NCBI GenBank assembly: GCA_000350305.1
Contig: CP002916.1
Span: 930,001-994,000, forward strand
Origin: Thermoplasmatales archaeon BRNA1
Lineage (GTDB): Archaea > Thermoplasmatota > Thermoplasmata > Methanomassiliicoccales > Methanomethylophilaceae
Direction of reading: 5' to 3'
DNA length: 64,000 bases
The first letter of the stretch is position 1; the number at the start of each line of letters is the position of its first letter. The notes beneath the pieces were generated by a model. The model made no database searches. It had not been told where the DNA came from and saw only the letters and a program-made list of their open reading frames with translations. Position numbers and translations under genes: made by a program. Positions 9,683 to 18,097 of the stretch are shown here, one piece after another.

Positions 9683-12298
9683 ATGCAGTTGACGGGTCTC
9701 ACCGAGCAGGAGGTGCAGGAACGCTCCAAGGCGGGAATGCGCAACGGTGAGGAGGGCAGGGCCAGTCAGTCCTACCTGTCCATATTCCTCAGGAACCTGC
9801 TGACCCCGTTCAACATCATCCTTTTCGTCATCGGCGCCGCACTGCTTGCATTCCACGACGTCATGAGCGCCGTCGCCGCCACGGGAGTGATAGCCTTCAA
9901 CATCATCGTCTCCACCTTCCAGGAGTTCAAGGCCAAGAGGAGGCTGGACAAGATCGCCCTCCTGTTCCGCCCGAAGGCGACCGTCGTCAGGGACGGGAAG
10001 GACACCGTCATCGACCGTGCGGACATCGTCATGGGGGACATCGTCCACCTCTGCGCCGGCGACCAGGCACAGGTGGACGGGGAGATCATCGAGGAGAGGT
10101 CCATCGAGATGGACGAGTCCCTCCTCACGGGAGAGTCCAACACCGTCCGCAAGCACCCCGGGGAGGTCATCTACTCGGGATCGGTCTGCGTCACCGGCGA
10201 ATGCTGGTTCCAGGTCAACAAGGTGGGGAACGAGACCTTCTCCTCCAACATGACCGCGGCCGCCAAGAAGGTCGAGAGGAAGACCACCCCCCTCCAGAAG
10301 GAGACCAACGCCGTCACGGAGTTCCTGATCATCGTGGCGTTCTTTTTCATGTTCGTCCTGGCGATCCTTGACGCCGTCCGCGGGGACTTCGAGATCGACG
10401 GTTTCATCAGGCAGGCCGTCATCGTCCTGGACATCGTCCCCATCGCCCTGTTCCTTCTGATCACTCTCACATACATGATCGCGGCGGTCCACATGGCGGA
10501 CTCGGGGGTGCTTCTCCAGAACTCCTCCTCCGTGGAGAGCATGAGTCACGTGGACACCGTCTGCATGGACAAGACCGGCACGATCACCACCAACAACCTC
10601 GTCTTCGAGGATGTCTTCTACTACACGGACGACAGGGAGAGGTCCGACAGGCTCATCAGGGAATTCGCGAGCACGACCGGAAGCAGGAACAAGACCGTCA
10701 TCGCCATCCAGGAACACTTCGGCGAGGCCGAATGCGAGCTCCTGGACGAGATCCAGTTCTCCTCCGAGAGGAAGTTCTCCGCCGTCAGAGTAAAGAGCGA
10801 GGACCATGAGGACACCATCGTCATGGGTGCCTGGTCGGTCCTCAAGAAGCACACAAAGAACACCGGCGGCGTGGAGGAGAAGATCGACGAACTCTCCGCC
10901 GCCGGACTGAGGAGCGTCGTCCTCTTCGACGGGGGGAGATCCGTCCTCCACATGAACGACGAGATCTATCTTCCCGAACTCACCGTCTTCGCCGTCATCG
11001 CCATAAGGGATGAGGTCCGCCCCGACTGCAAGGAGATCATACACCAGTTCACCTCCAACGGCATGGACGTCAAGGTCATCTCGGGCGACAACCCCGACAC
11101 CGTCGAGGCGCTGTTCTCCCTGGCGGAGATCCCCGGCGAGAGGAAGAGGATCTCCGGGGACGAACTGTCCCAGATGTCCGAAGAGATGTTCGACAAGACC
11201 GTTCTGGAAACCAACATCTTCGGGCGCATGAAGCCCGAGCAGAAGGAACGCGTCATAGATTCCCTCAAGAGGAACGGGAGGTACGTCGCAATGGTCGGGG
11301 ACGGTGTCAACGACGTCCGCTCCATCAAGAAGGCCCAGGTCGGAGTGTCCATGGAGACCGCCTCCGGGGCTGCCAGGGGAGTGGCCGACATGATCCTCAT
11401 GAAGGACGATTTCACCGCCCTCCCCAAGGCCATCGTGGAGGGGAAGAGGACGGTCAGCAGCATGAGGGACATCCTCAGGCTGTACCTGGCCAGGAACTTC
11501 GTCCTGATGTTCATCGTGCTGGTGCTCCTCATCGGCCTCGACAAGGTCCCCCTGCTGCCGATCCAGAACACCCTCTACGCGTTCATCACCGTGTCCATCG
11601 CGGCGTTCTTCATGACCCTGTTCGCGAAACCCACGGAGGGCAGCGACATGGTCCTGCCGGGCGTGCTCAGATACGTCCTGCCCACAACTTTTACCATCGT
11701 AGCCTTCGGAATCGCGATCTACTTCGGCGTCTACTACGCGATCGGGTCGGACTTCCTCGACATCGACGACCTGTACCAGGAGATGTTCGAGGCGGTCAAC
11801 GGCGGATACTACGGCCACTTCGACACCTTCGCCCAGATGACCGACAGCATCCACATCTACAACATGGAGACCGACAGGGAGATCGTCGCCCACAACGCGA
11901 TGCTCCTGTTCCTCATGATGGCGGGGATCGCGCAGCTGGTAATCTGCTTCCCGATAGTCAGGTGCCTTTCCGTGGACAAGCAGTTCGTGAGGAGGTACCT
12001 CCCTACGATGCTCGCCCTCCTTATGTTCGCCAGCCTCGTCGCGGTCTACTTCGCCGTACCTTACCTGGCCTGCAAGTTCCTGGCACTCGTGGTATTCCCG
12101 CCTTGGTTCTTCATACTCATGATGGGCATCACCGTAGTTTGGGCTGTCGCGGACATCATCATCCTCAAGAGCAGGCGGATGGACCGTTTCAACGACCGCA
12201 CCGAGGAACTCGTCAGGAAGCTCCTGCTCAGGAGCTACGAGAAACGCGAGAGGCGTGCGCGTGCGAAGGCCGAGAAGGATAGGAAAGCCAAGGATTGA
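9683..12298 (+). CDS. P-type cation-transporting ATPase
   Basis: 871 residues, a complete P-type pump. In order: actuator domain with LLTGESNTVRKH, membrane helix M4, phosphorylation motif CMDKTGTITT with catalytic Asp296, nucleotide-binding domain, hinge MVGDGVNDVRSIKKAQVGVSM, then C-terminal helices. The architecture and the M1 region (LLTPFNIILFVIGAALL) look closest to the CtpE-like group of P-type ATPases. The usual M4 PEGL signature reads VPIAL, so the ion-coordinating Glu is absent and the transported ion is uncertain. A TATA-like stretch ATAATATAATAAA lies at 9649-9661, giving a short leader. Confidence 0.88.
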   Translation: MQLTGLTEQEVQERSKAGMRNGEEGRASQSYLSIFLRNLLTPFNIILFVIGAALLAFHDVMSAVAATGVIAFNIIVSTFQEFKAKRRLDKIALLFRPKATVVRDGKDTVIDRADIVMGDIVHLCAGDQAQVDGEIIEERSIEMDESLLTGESNTVRKHPGEVIYSGSVCVTGECWFQVNKVGNETFSSNMTAAAKKVERKTTPLQKETNAVTEFLIIVAFFFMFVLAILDAVRGDFEIDGFIRQAVIVLDIVPIALFLLITLTYMIAAVHMADSGVLLQNSSSVESMSHVDTVCMDKTGTITTNNLVFEDVFYYTDDRERSDRLIREFASTTGSRNKTVIAIQEHFGEAECELLDEIQFSSERKFSAVRVKSEDHEDTIVMGAWSVLKKHTKNTGGVEEKIDELSAAGLRSVVLFDGGRSVLHMNDEIYLPELTVFAVIAIRDEVRPDCKEIIHQFTSNGMDVKVISGDNPDTVEALFSLAEIPGERKRISGDELSQMSEEMFDKTVLETNIFGRMKPEQKERVIDSLKRNGRYVAMVGDGVNDVRSIKKAQVGVSMETASGAARGVADMILMKDDFTALPKAIVEGKRTVSSMRDILRLYLARNFVLMFIVLVLLIGLDKVPLLPIQNTLYAFITVSIAAFFMTLFAKPTEGSDMVLPGVLRYVLPTTFTIVAFGIAIYFGVYYAIGSDFLDIDDLYQEMFEAVNGGYYGHFDTFAQMTDSIHIYNMETDREIVAHNAMLLFLMMAGIAQLVICFPIVRCLSVDKQFVRRYLPTMLALLMFASLVAVYFAVPYLACKFLALVVFPPWFFILMMGITVVWAVADIIILKSRRMDRFNDRTEELVRKLLLRSYEKRERRARAKAEKDRKAKD

Positions 12299-13057
12299 TC
12301 ATTCCCTGCGGGAATGGCGACCGGAGAAGTCCATCGGATCGTACAGTCCGTTCCTGTAGAGTTCTGTCATCACGTAGGAGGCGACCTTCGCGTCCGATAG
12401 TGCGCGGTGGTCCTGCACCCCGTCTATCCCCGCGGGATCCTCCCCTTTCAGGATGGTCTCGTAGGCGTAGTCGAGTTTCGGATAACGGTATTCCTTGACC
12501 CCGTACAGGGGAGACTCCAGCTTGCAGACGTCCCTGGCGGAGAACATGATGTCCCTGCATTCCATGAAGGAGTCCTTCAGGTTCCACGGGAACCTGTAGA
12601 TGAACAGGTCGAGATCGAACTGTACGTTGTACGTTGTGAGCCATCTTCCCTTGACGATGGAGGCGATGTCCTTCTTGACCTTGGAAAATCTGGGGGCGGA
12701 AGACACCTGCCCTACGGTAAGGTCCGAATTATCGAAGATCCATGAGTGGAGCATCTCCTCCGGCCAGTTCTCGGTGTCGTAACCGACGATGGAGGAGTAC
12801 ACCTCCTTCACCTCGCCGGTGGAGAGGCAGACCTCGCAGATCCCGATGTCCACGACGAGGTCCCCGTACCTCGTCCAATCCAGGGAATCGTAACCGGATC
12901 CCCCTCTGTCGTCGAGACGGCTGCGCCTGAAGAACGGGTCGGCGTTGGGGTCCCTGTCGTAGAGTCCCCCCTTGAGGCCGGTTGTCTCGGTGTCGAGGAC
13001 GAGGATCCTGTCCGGGGCATCGAAACCGAACGAGCCTCCCGCCGTGAATTCGTTCAT
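12299..13057 (-). CDS. DEDDh-family 3'-5' exonuclease (DnaQ-like)
   Basis: 252 residues with an RNase H-fold exonuclease domain. Exo I is VLDTETTGLKGG (Asp22 and Glu24), Exo II is TTYNVQFDLDLFIYRF, and Exo III is DHRALSDAKVASYV, carrying the His-Asp pair of the DEDDh class. An inserted segment between Exo I and Exo II makes it longer than a minimal epsilon domain. Probably DNA repair, proofreading in trans, or RNA trimming. It is convergent with the P-type ATPase; the two stop codons abut at 12298/12299. Confidence 0.8.
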   Translation of the reverse strand: MNEFTAGGSFGFDAPDRILVLDTETTGLKGGLYDRDPNADPFFRRSRLDDRGGSGYDSLDWTRYGDLVVDIGICEVCLSTGEVKEVYSSIVGYDTENWPEEMLHSWIFDNSDLTVGQVSSAPRFSKVKKDIASIVKGRWLTTYNVQFDLDLFIYRFPWNLKDSFMECRDIMFSARDVCKLESPLYGVKEYRYPKLDYAYETILKGEDPAGIDGVQDHRALSDAKVASYVMTELYRNGLYDPMDFSGRHSRRE

Positions 13058-13528
13058 CGTACGGCACCAAGGATTCTAGATTAATCAATCTGCGGTTGTT
13101 ATCGCGGTGATGCTGCAGCGGAAACCGGGACCGCGGAAGATAACTGCACTCTCACACCTTTGTTACGTGGAATAACCGTGAATGGACGCCGGGACAGGAA
13201 GGACGCGGTCTGCCGCTTCTTCCCAGACGGGCAGACATTGTCATCGAATACAGAGGATGTAGTAGTAACGGATGTTACCATCAGAATCCCCGCTGGAGTG
13301 TCCGGGCCATTGTCTGCGGTGGCTCGGTTGTCGTCGTTATCGACATCAACTGACCGTAACCCCAGCTAAAGATCGCTGAAAGGTGACCAGACCCCTTCCG
13401 CAAGGAGAGGGTCGAACTCTCGTACTCGGCATTTATCCATGCACAAATGCGATGTTTATAGAAATTGGCTAAATTCACATCCTGATGGAGAAGATAGGTT
13501 GTTATCCTCGGAACGTATCGTCAGCCGG
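13058..13528. other. Intergenic region with promoter of the ubiquitin-like gene
   Basis: About 470 bases without a convincing gene. The only clear element is a TATA-like TTTATAGAAA near 13454-13463, suitable for the gene starting at 13529. The rest shows no tRNA, no RNase P or SRP RNA core and no good protein; short open frames here lack plausible composition. Confidence 0.4.
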
Positions 13529-13720
13529 ATGAGCACTGTCACCGTCAACGGGAAAACCATCGAGGCCGCCGTCGGGGAGACCATCGAGGACACCATTAGG
13601 AACTCGGGTTTCAATCCCGACGCGTTCCTTTTCGTGCTCGACGGGAAACCCGTTCCCATGGATTCCCCCATCGAAGACGGGTGGAATGTCAGGGCCATCA
13701 AGGTGGCGTCAGGCGGATAA
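13529..13720 (+). CDS. Ubiquitin-like / ThiS-MoaD-like small protein ending in Gly-Gly
   Basis: 63 residues, starting MSTVTVNGKTIEAAVGETI and ending IKVASGG, with the C-terminal di-glycine exposed. This is the size and pattern of a beta-grasp sulfur carrier (ThiS/MoaD) or an archaeal SAMP-type protein modifier. I start at 13529 rather than the upstream ATG at 13439 because the beta-grasp fold begins there and the extra 30 residues look random. No E1-like activating enzyme is in the window. The 3' end overlaps the convergent CobQ-like gene by 12 bp. Confidence 0.65.
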   Translation: MSTVTVNGKTIEAAVGETIEDTIRNSGFNPDAFLFVLDGKPVPMDSPIEDGWNVRAIKVASGG

Positions 13721-14542
13721 ACCGTCGATCATATCGAAGTCGACGCCGGCCTTCTCCGCATCCACGAGCATCCTGTCGAGGTTCTTCACGAACTCCTCGT
13801 GGATATCGCCGTCGCCGATGGATCCGCCCCTGTGACTCATGCTGTCCTCCTCAGGGAATCTGAGGGTCTCGTAGGGGACCACTCCCGCACACTTCATGCC
13901 GGTGAGCTCCTCGATCCTGTCGATACCGGATTTGAGGATGGACGCATCCCCGCGGAACCTATTGATGATGAATGCCTTCATGAGATGGCGGACATCCTCC
14001 GGTATCAGGAGCCAGGTGCCGTAGATGGCGGCGAACACCCCGCCCCTCTCGATATCAGCGACCAGAACGCAGGGGATGTTCCTCGCCCTCATCATGCCGA
14101 CGTTGGCGAGGTCCCTTGCCTGGAGGTTCAATTCGGCGGGAGAACCCGAACCCTCGCACACGACCACGTCGTATTCCGATAGGAGCCTGTCATAGCTCTC
14201 GGCCGCCTTCTCCATGATCGCGTCGCGGTCGAAGTCCTTCCCCTGACCGATGTCCATGAAGAGCTCTCCCCTCAGGACGACCTGCATACGGCCGTTGCCG
14301 GAGGGCTTGAGGAGCACAGGGTTCATGTCCCCGGTGGGCTCGATCCCTGATGCCCAGGCCTGGAACGCCTGACCCATCCCGATCTCCTTCCCGTCCTCGG
14401 TGACATAGGAGTTGAGCGACAGGTTGGAGGCCTTGAAGGGGGCGACCTTCTTCCCCTTCTTCACGAGGTGCCTGCAGTAGACCGCATCGAGGGTGGTCTT
14501 GCCCGCGCCAGAGGAGGTGCCGAGGAAGAGGATCGAGCTCAT
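13709..14542 (-). CDS. CobQ-like amidoligase domain protein lacking the glutaminase domain
   Basis: 277 residues. The P-loop is GTSSGAGKTT, then PFKASNLSLNS (the CobQ PFKSQNMSLNS motif), VVCEGSGSPAELNL and VLVADIERGGVFAA. These are the ATP-dependent dethiobiotin-synthetase-like half of cobyric acid synthase. The C-terminal glutamine amidotransferase half is missing; the protein stops soon after the VVPYETLRFPEEDS segment. It overlaps the full-length CobQ gene upstream by 4 bp. It could amidate a different corrinoid or tetrapyrrole carboxylate using ammonia or a glutaminase in trans, or regulate CobQ. The exact reaction is unknown. Confidence 0.7.
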   Translation of the reverse strand: MSSILFLGTSSGAGKTTLDAVYCRHLVKKGKKVAPFKASNLSLNSYVTEDGKEIGMGQAFQAWASGIEPTGDMNPVLLKPSGNGRMQVVLRGELFMDIGQGKDFDRDAIMEKAAESYDRLLSEYDVVVCEGSGSPAELNLQARDLANVGMMRARNIPCVLVADIERGGVFAAIYGTWLLIPEDVRHLMKAFIINRFRGDASILKSGIDRIEELTGMKCAGVVPYETLRFPEEDSMSHRGGSIGDGDIHEEFVKNLDRMLVDAEKAGVDFDMIDGLSA

Positions 14543-16362
14543 TCCTTCACCCCCGCGATCCTGAGGAACGCATCCACGTCCATATTATGCTCGAAACCGT
14601 CGGCGAGGATATCGAGGTTGCGGTCGACCATCTCGTCGTAATCCTCTACGTCTGGCACTTCTACAGTCTTACCGTTATGCTTTATGTGCGAGAGGAAGAA
14701 CTTCCTGAACGCGGGCTTGTCGAGGACACCGTGTATGTACGTGCCGTACAGCATCTCGTCCTCCCTGACGGAACCCTCGGTGTCGCCCTTCCTTCCCACG
14801 TTGGTGATTCTGAACAGGGGCTTCTCGCGGATCTCGGACATCCCCATGTGGATCTCGTAGCCCTCGATCTGTCCGCCGCCCTCGATCATCTCCGCGTGGT
14901 CGCGGATGACCCTCTTCTTGTATTCTCCCCAGTATGACTCGTTGTCGAAGAATCCCAGGCCCTCGGTATCGCCAGCGACCCTTCCCTCGATGCCGTTGGG
15001 GTCGTGGAGGACCTTTCCCATCATCTGATATCCTCCGCAGATCCCGAGGATCGGGACCTTACCCTTCATCCTCTTGATCGCATCGAAGATGCCGGTCTCC
15101 TTCATCCATCCGAGGTCGTCGATGGTGTTCTTGGTACCGGGAATGACGATGGCGTCCGCAGATTCGATCTCCGCCGGGGTCTCGGCATAGATGACGGTGG
15201 TGTCCTCGGTGTACAGGGGATCCAGATCGGTGAAGTTCGCGATGCGCGGCAGCTTCACTACGGATATCCTCAGGGCGCCCTGTCCCCTGGACATCTTGGA
15301 ACGGAATGCCTCCGAGTCCTCGGAGGGCAGCTGGAGGTCCATGTGCGGGATGATGCCGATGACGGGGATGCCTGCGATCCTCTCCAGTTCGTCGGCGCCC
15401 GACCTCATCTTGGAGACGTCGCCGCGGACGTTGTTGAGGATGATCCCCTTGATGCGTTTCCTGTCCTCCTCGGGCATGAGCCTGGCGGTCCCGAGGGCGT
15501 AGGCGAAAGAACCTCCCCACTCGACGTTCACAACGAGGATGCAGTTGGCATCGGCGATCCTTGCCGCACCCATGTTGGCGATGTCCTTGTCGTAGATGTT
15601 AATCTCGGCAGGGGAACCTGCCCCCTCCATGACCACCAGGTCGTAGTGGCGCTTGAGGAATTCGACGTTCCTCCTTACGATCTCCACTCCTTCGTTGGGG
15701 ACGAACTTACCGTAGTAGTCGGCGACATCGTAGTCTCCGAAGGGCTTCCCCTCCACCATGACCTGTGAGACGGTGTTGCCCTTGGGCTTCAGGAGAATGG
15801 GGTTCATGTGCATGTCTGGCACTGTCAATCCCATTGCCTGTGCCTGCAGCATTTGGATCATGGCCATCTCCCCTCCGCGGACGGAGACCTTGGAGTTGAG
15901 GCTCATGTTCTGCGATTTAAACGGGGCTGCCAGGTATCCCCTGCGGTGCAGGATCCTTCCGAGTGCCGCGACGGTGAGGGACTTCCCCGCGTCGGAGGTC
16001 GCACCCACGACCATGACGGCCCTGCCGGGTCTGTAGAACCTCTTCTTCGCCTCGGGAAGAACCTCGGAAACGAATCTCGGGTCACCTGCCTTGAGGCCCA
16101 GCTCCCTGATCTTCTCGAAGGTGAACTCCACCACCTCGTTGCGGTGGCAGAACAGACAGTCGTCGCACGCCCAGACCGGGTTCCCGCCGTGGCGGGACTC
16201 CATGAAGTACCCTAGGTCCTCGTCCTCGCAGGGATAGAACGGGCAGTAGCAGAAAGAGCAGTTCTGGCCCTTGAAGTGGCAGGGATGGTAATCGCACTCC
16301 CTGTTGCAGTGGATGTTCCCCGCGGCAATCTCGGACTCGACCTTCTTGAGGATGTTCTTCAT
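14539..16362 (-). CDS. cobQ: Cobyric acid synthase with N-terminal cysteine-rich domain
   Basis: Catalyses glutamine-dependent amidation of adenosylcobyrinate a,c-diamide in corrinoid synthesis. About 607 residues, longer than a standard CobQ (about 490), because of a Cys-rich N-terminal module of about 70 residues (CNRECDYHPCHFKGQNCSFC..., likely metal-binding) also found next to cobamide genes in archaea. Then P-loop VVGATSDAGKS, PFKSQNMSLNS, VVMEGAGSPAEI. The C-terminal class I-like glutaminase has nucleophile region LGICGGYQMMG and His in GTYIHGVLD. I chose ATG 16362; a TTG at 16377 would add five residues. Corrinoid supply fits the methyltransferase biology at the far end of the window. 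Confidence 0.88.
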   Translation of the reverse strand: MKNILKKVESEIAAGNIHCNRECDYHPCHFKGQNCSFCYCPFYPCEDEDLGYFMESRHGGNPVWACDDCLFCHRNEVVEFTFEKIRELGLKAGDPRFVSEVLPEAKKRFYRPGRAVMVVGATSDAGKSLTVAALGRILHRRGYLAAPFKSQNMSLNSKVSVRGGEMAMIQMLQAQAMGLTVPDMHMNPILLKPKGNTVSQVMVEGKPFGDYDVADYYGKFVPNEGVEIVRRNVEFLKRHYDLVVMEGAGSPAEINIYDKDIANMGAARIADANCILVVNVEWGGSFAYALGTARLMPEEDRKRIKGIILNNVRGDVSKMRSGADELERIAGIPVIGIIPHMDLQLPSEDSEAFRSKMSRGQGALRISVVKLPRIANFTDLDPLYTEDTTVIYAETPAEIESADAIVIPGTKNTIDDLGWMKETGIFDAIKRMKGKVPILGICGGYQMMGKVLHDPNGIEGRVAGDTEGLGFFDNESYWGEYKKRVIRDHAEMIEGGGQIEGYEIHMGMSEIREKPLFRITNVGRKGDTEGSVREDEMLYGTYIHGVLDKPAFRKFFLSHIKHNGKTVEVPDVEDYDEMVDRNLDILADGFEHNMDVDAFLRIAGVKE

Positions 16363-16479
16363 TCGGCGCACGCTCAATGGATGGATATGTCAACCAACCA
16401 TTTAATTACATTCCAGGTCCCGATATAACATTTATAACAATGTAGGGTTTAAATCCGATGGAAACCATATCTCCTCCTT

Positions 16480-17124
16480 ATGTCAGAGATCAAATGCCCC
16501 CACTGCGGGACCGTTTTCCAGATCGACGAGAACGATTACAGCAAGATCGTCAGCCAGGTCCGCGATGCGGAGTTCTCCAAGGAGATGGAGTTCCGCGTCC
16601 AGCACTACGAGAGGGAGAAGGAGGATGCGATCTCCCTCACCAAGGCCGAGGGAGAGAGGATCCACGCCGAGCTCCTGAACAAGACCAGGGAGCAGCTCAC
16701 CTGCGAGATAAACTCCAGGGACCGGCAGATCGCCGATCTGAAGGCGAAGATCGACCAATTCGAGTTGGAGAAGTCCATGGCCGTCAAGAAAGTCGAGGAT
16801 GCAAAGGACAGGGAGATCGCAGACCTTGTGGCGAAGCAGTCCAACTGGGAGAACGAGAAGAGACTGGCACTGTCCGAGGCAGAGAAGGAGAAGATCGAAC
16901 AGATCAACTCCAAGGACAGGGAGATCGACGACCTCAGACACCAGATGGACCAGGAGAAGATCACCAAGAAGATCGAACAGGAGAACATGAAGAACCTCTA
17001 CGAGGCCCAGCTCAAGGCCAAGGACGACGAGGTCGAGTTCTACACGGACCGCCATCCGGACCCTCACTTCCCCGAGGACGAGGACGACATGGGCGGGATG
17101 TTCCGTTTCGAGAAGGTAATGTGA
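16480..17124 (+). CDS. DUF2130-like coiled-coil protein, apparently truncated
   Basis: 214 residues. It begins with a zinc-ribbon half (IKCPHCGTVFQIDENDYSKI) followed by VRDAEFSKEME and about 150 residues of heptad-like, Lys/Glu-rich coiled coil. This matches the start of DUF2130 proteins, which normally continue into a C-terminal nuclease-like domain after a KDEEIxYYKD motif. Here the equivalent KDDEVEFYTD is followed by a short acidic unrelated tail, then the stop. It is therefore either a shortened paralogue or a decayed gene. A TATA box ATTTATAAC lies at about 16430-16438. Confidence 0.6.
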   Translation: MSEIKCPHCGTVFQIDENDYSKIVSQVRDAEFSKEMEFRVQHYEREKEDAISLTKAEGERIHAELLNKTREQLTCEINSRDRQIADLKAKIDQFELEKSMAVKKVEDAKDREIADLVAKQSNWENEKRLALSEAEKEKIEQINSKDREIDDLRHQMDQEKITKKIEQENMKNLYEAQLKAKDDEVEFYTDRHPDPHFPEDEDDMGGMFRFEKVM

Positions 17125-17319
17125 CTCTATGCCGGGACCGGTTGCATTCCCAGATGGCGACGGGAGTCTTCCCGGCGATCGACGACGCAGAATGTCCGAG
17201 GGAAAAAAGACCCAGATGACTGGTTCCGTGGAAGGCATCTCTCACACGTAAAACGCACTGAACGAACGCACTTCAGACTATTCCAACCCATGCTGCTGGC
17301 CCATCCCCATCCAACCAAA
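17125..17319. other. Gap downstream of the DUF2130-like gene
   Basis: About 195 bases. I see no coding continuation of the DUF2130 domain in any frame and no RNA gene. It ends at the suf control region. Confidence 0.4.
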
Positions 17320-17346
17320 TTTAGGTGGCACCTAAACTTTATAAAC
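17320..17346 (+). promoter_or_regulatory. suf promoter with DtxR-like palindrome
   Basis: TTTAGGTG-G-CACCTAAA (17320-17336) is a perfect 8+1+8 inverted repeat directly abutting the TATA-like CTTTATAAAC (17337-17346), 22 nt before sufC. The TTAGGT...ACCTAA core resembles operators of DtxR/IdeR-family metal-dependent repressors. Its position over the TFB/TBP site suggests metal-dependent repression of Fe-S assembly. This is inferred; the regulator gene is not in the window. Confidence 0.6.
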
Positions 17347-17368
17347 TTCTTTTGTCATCGCGGGCACG

Positions 17369-18097
17369 ATGTCACTTCTCGAAATCAGAGACCTGCATGT
17401 CGAGGCAGGCGGCAGGGAGATCCTCAAAGGGGTCACCATGAACCTCGAGGAAGGGGAGACCTGCGTCCTGTTCGGTCCCAACGGGTCCGGAAAATCGACG
17501 CTTCTCGCCAGTATCATGGGATACGGCATGACCAAGGTAACCTCCGGAACGATCACCTTCAAAGGCACGGACATCACCCACATGCCCGTAGACCAGCGTG
17601 CCAAGCTCGGCATCGGCATGATGATGCAGAGGCCCCCGAACGTCATCGGAGTCACCCTCGGCAGTCTTGTCGCCGCCACCGCAAAGAACGGAAAGGGGAA
17701 GGCAGGAAAGGAGAACGAGTTCAAGATGCAGGATTTCATGAACCGTGATGTCAACGTAGGTTTCTCCGGAGGGGAGATCAAGAGGTCCGAGCTGCTCCAG
17801 CTCTCGGCACAGTCCCCCGACTTCGTGATGCTCGACGAACCCGAGTCCGGGGTGGACCTGGAGAACATCGGTCTCATCGGAAGGAAGGTCCACGAGCTCA
17901 TCTACGGCAACGAGGACGCGGTCGAGAGGGAGAAGGGAGTCTCTGCCTTCGTCATCACCCACACGGGACAGATCATGGACTACATCGGCGCGGACAAGGC
18001 GTTCGTGCTCATCCACGGGAAGATCGCGAGAGAAGGCGACCCGATGGAGATACTCGAGGACATCAAGAACAACGGCTACGGAGTTGAGGACGAATGA
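17369..18097 (+). CDS. sufC: Fe-S cluster assembly ATPase SufC
   Basis: 242 residues. ABC-type ATPase that drives the SufBC(D) scaffold in cytoplasmic Fe-S cluster assembly. Walker A is FGPNGSGKST, the signature is GFSGGEIKRSELLQL, and Walker B is FVMLDEPESGVDLENI, the SufC-specific form of the D-loop. It begins at the ATG 22 nt after a TATA box, so the transcript has almost no leader. It overlaps sufB by 4 bp. A methanogen with many Fe-S proteins, including the ferredoxins and RamA in this window, needs it heavily. Confidence 0.93.
   Translation: MSLLEIRDLHVEAGGREILKGVTMNLEEGETCVLFGPNGSGKSTLLASIMGYGMTKVTSGTITFKGTDITHMPVDQRAKLGIGMMMQRPPNVIGVTLGSLVAATAKNGKGKAGKENEFKMQDFMNRDVNVGFSGGEIKRSELLQLSAQSPDFVMLDEPESGVDLENIGLIGRKVHELIYGNEDAVEREKGVSAFVITHTGQIMDYIGADKAFVLIHGKIAREGDPMEILEDIKNNGYGVEDE

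Noticed and set aside
9608-11893. Long open frame on the minus strand opposite the P-type ATPase
   Set aside because: Gly/Asp/Val-biased product typical of antisense to a GC-rich gene; no start signals and no family match.
13058-13438. Possible RNase P or SRP RNA in the long gap
   Set aside because: No conserved core element of either RNA could be found; only weak hairpins.
13439-13528. Longer N-terminus for the ubiquitin-like protein
   Set aside because: The extra 30 residues look random and the TATA box lies inside this stretch.
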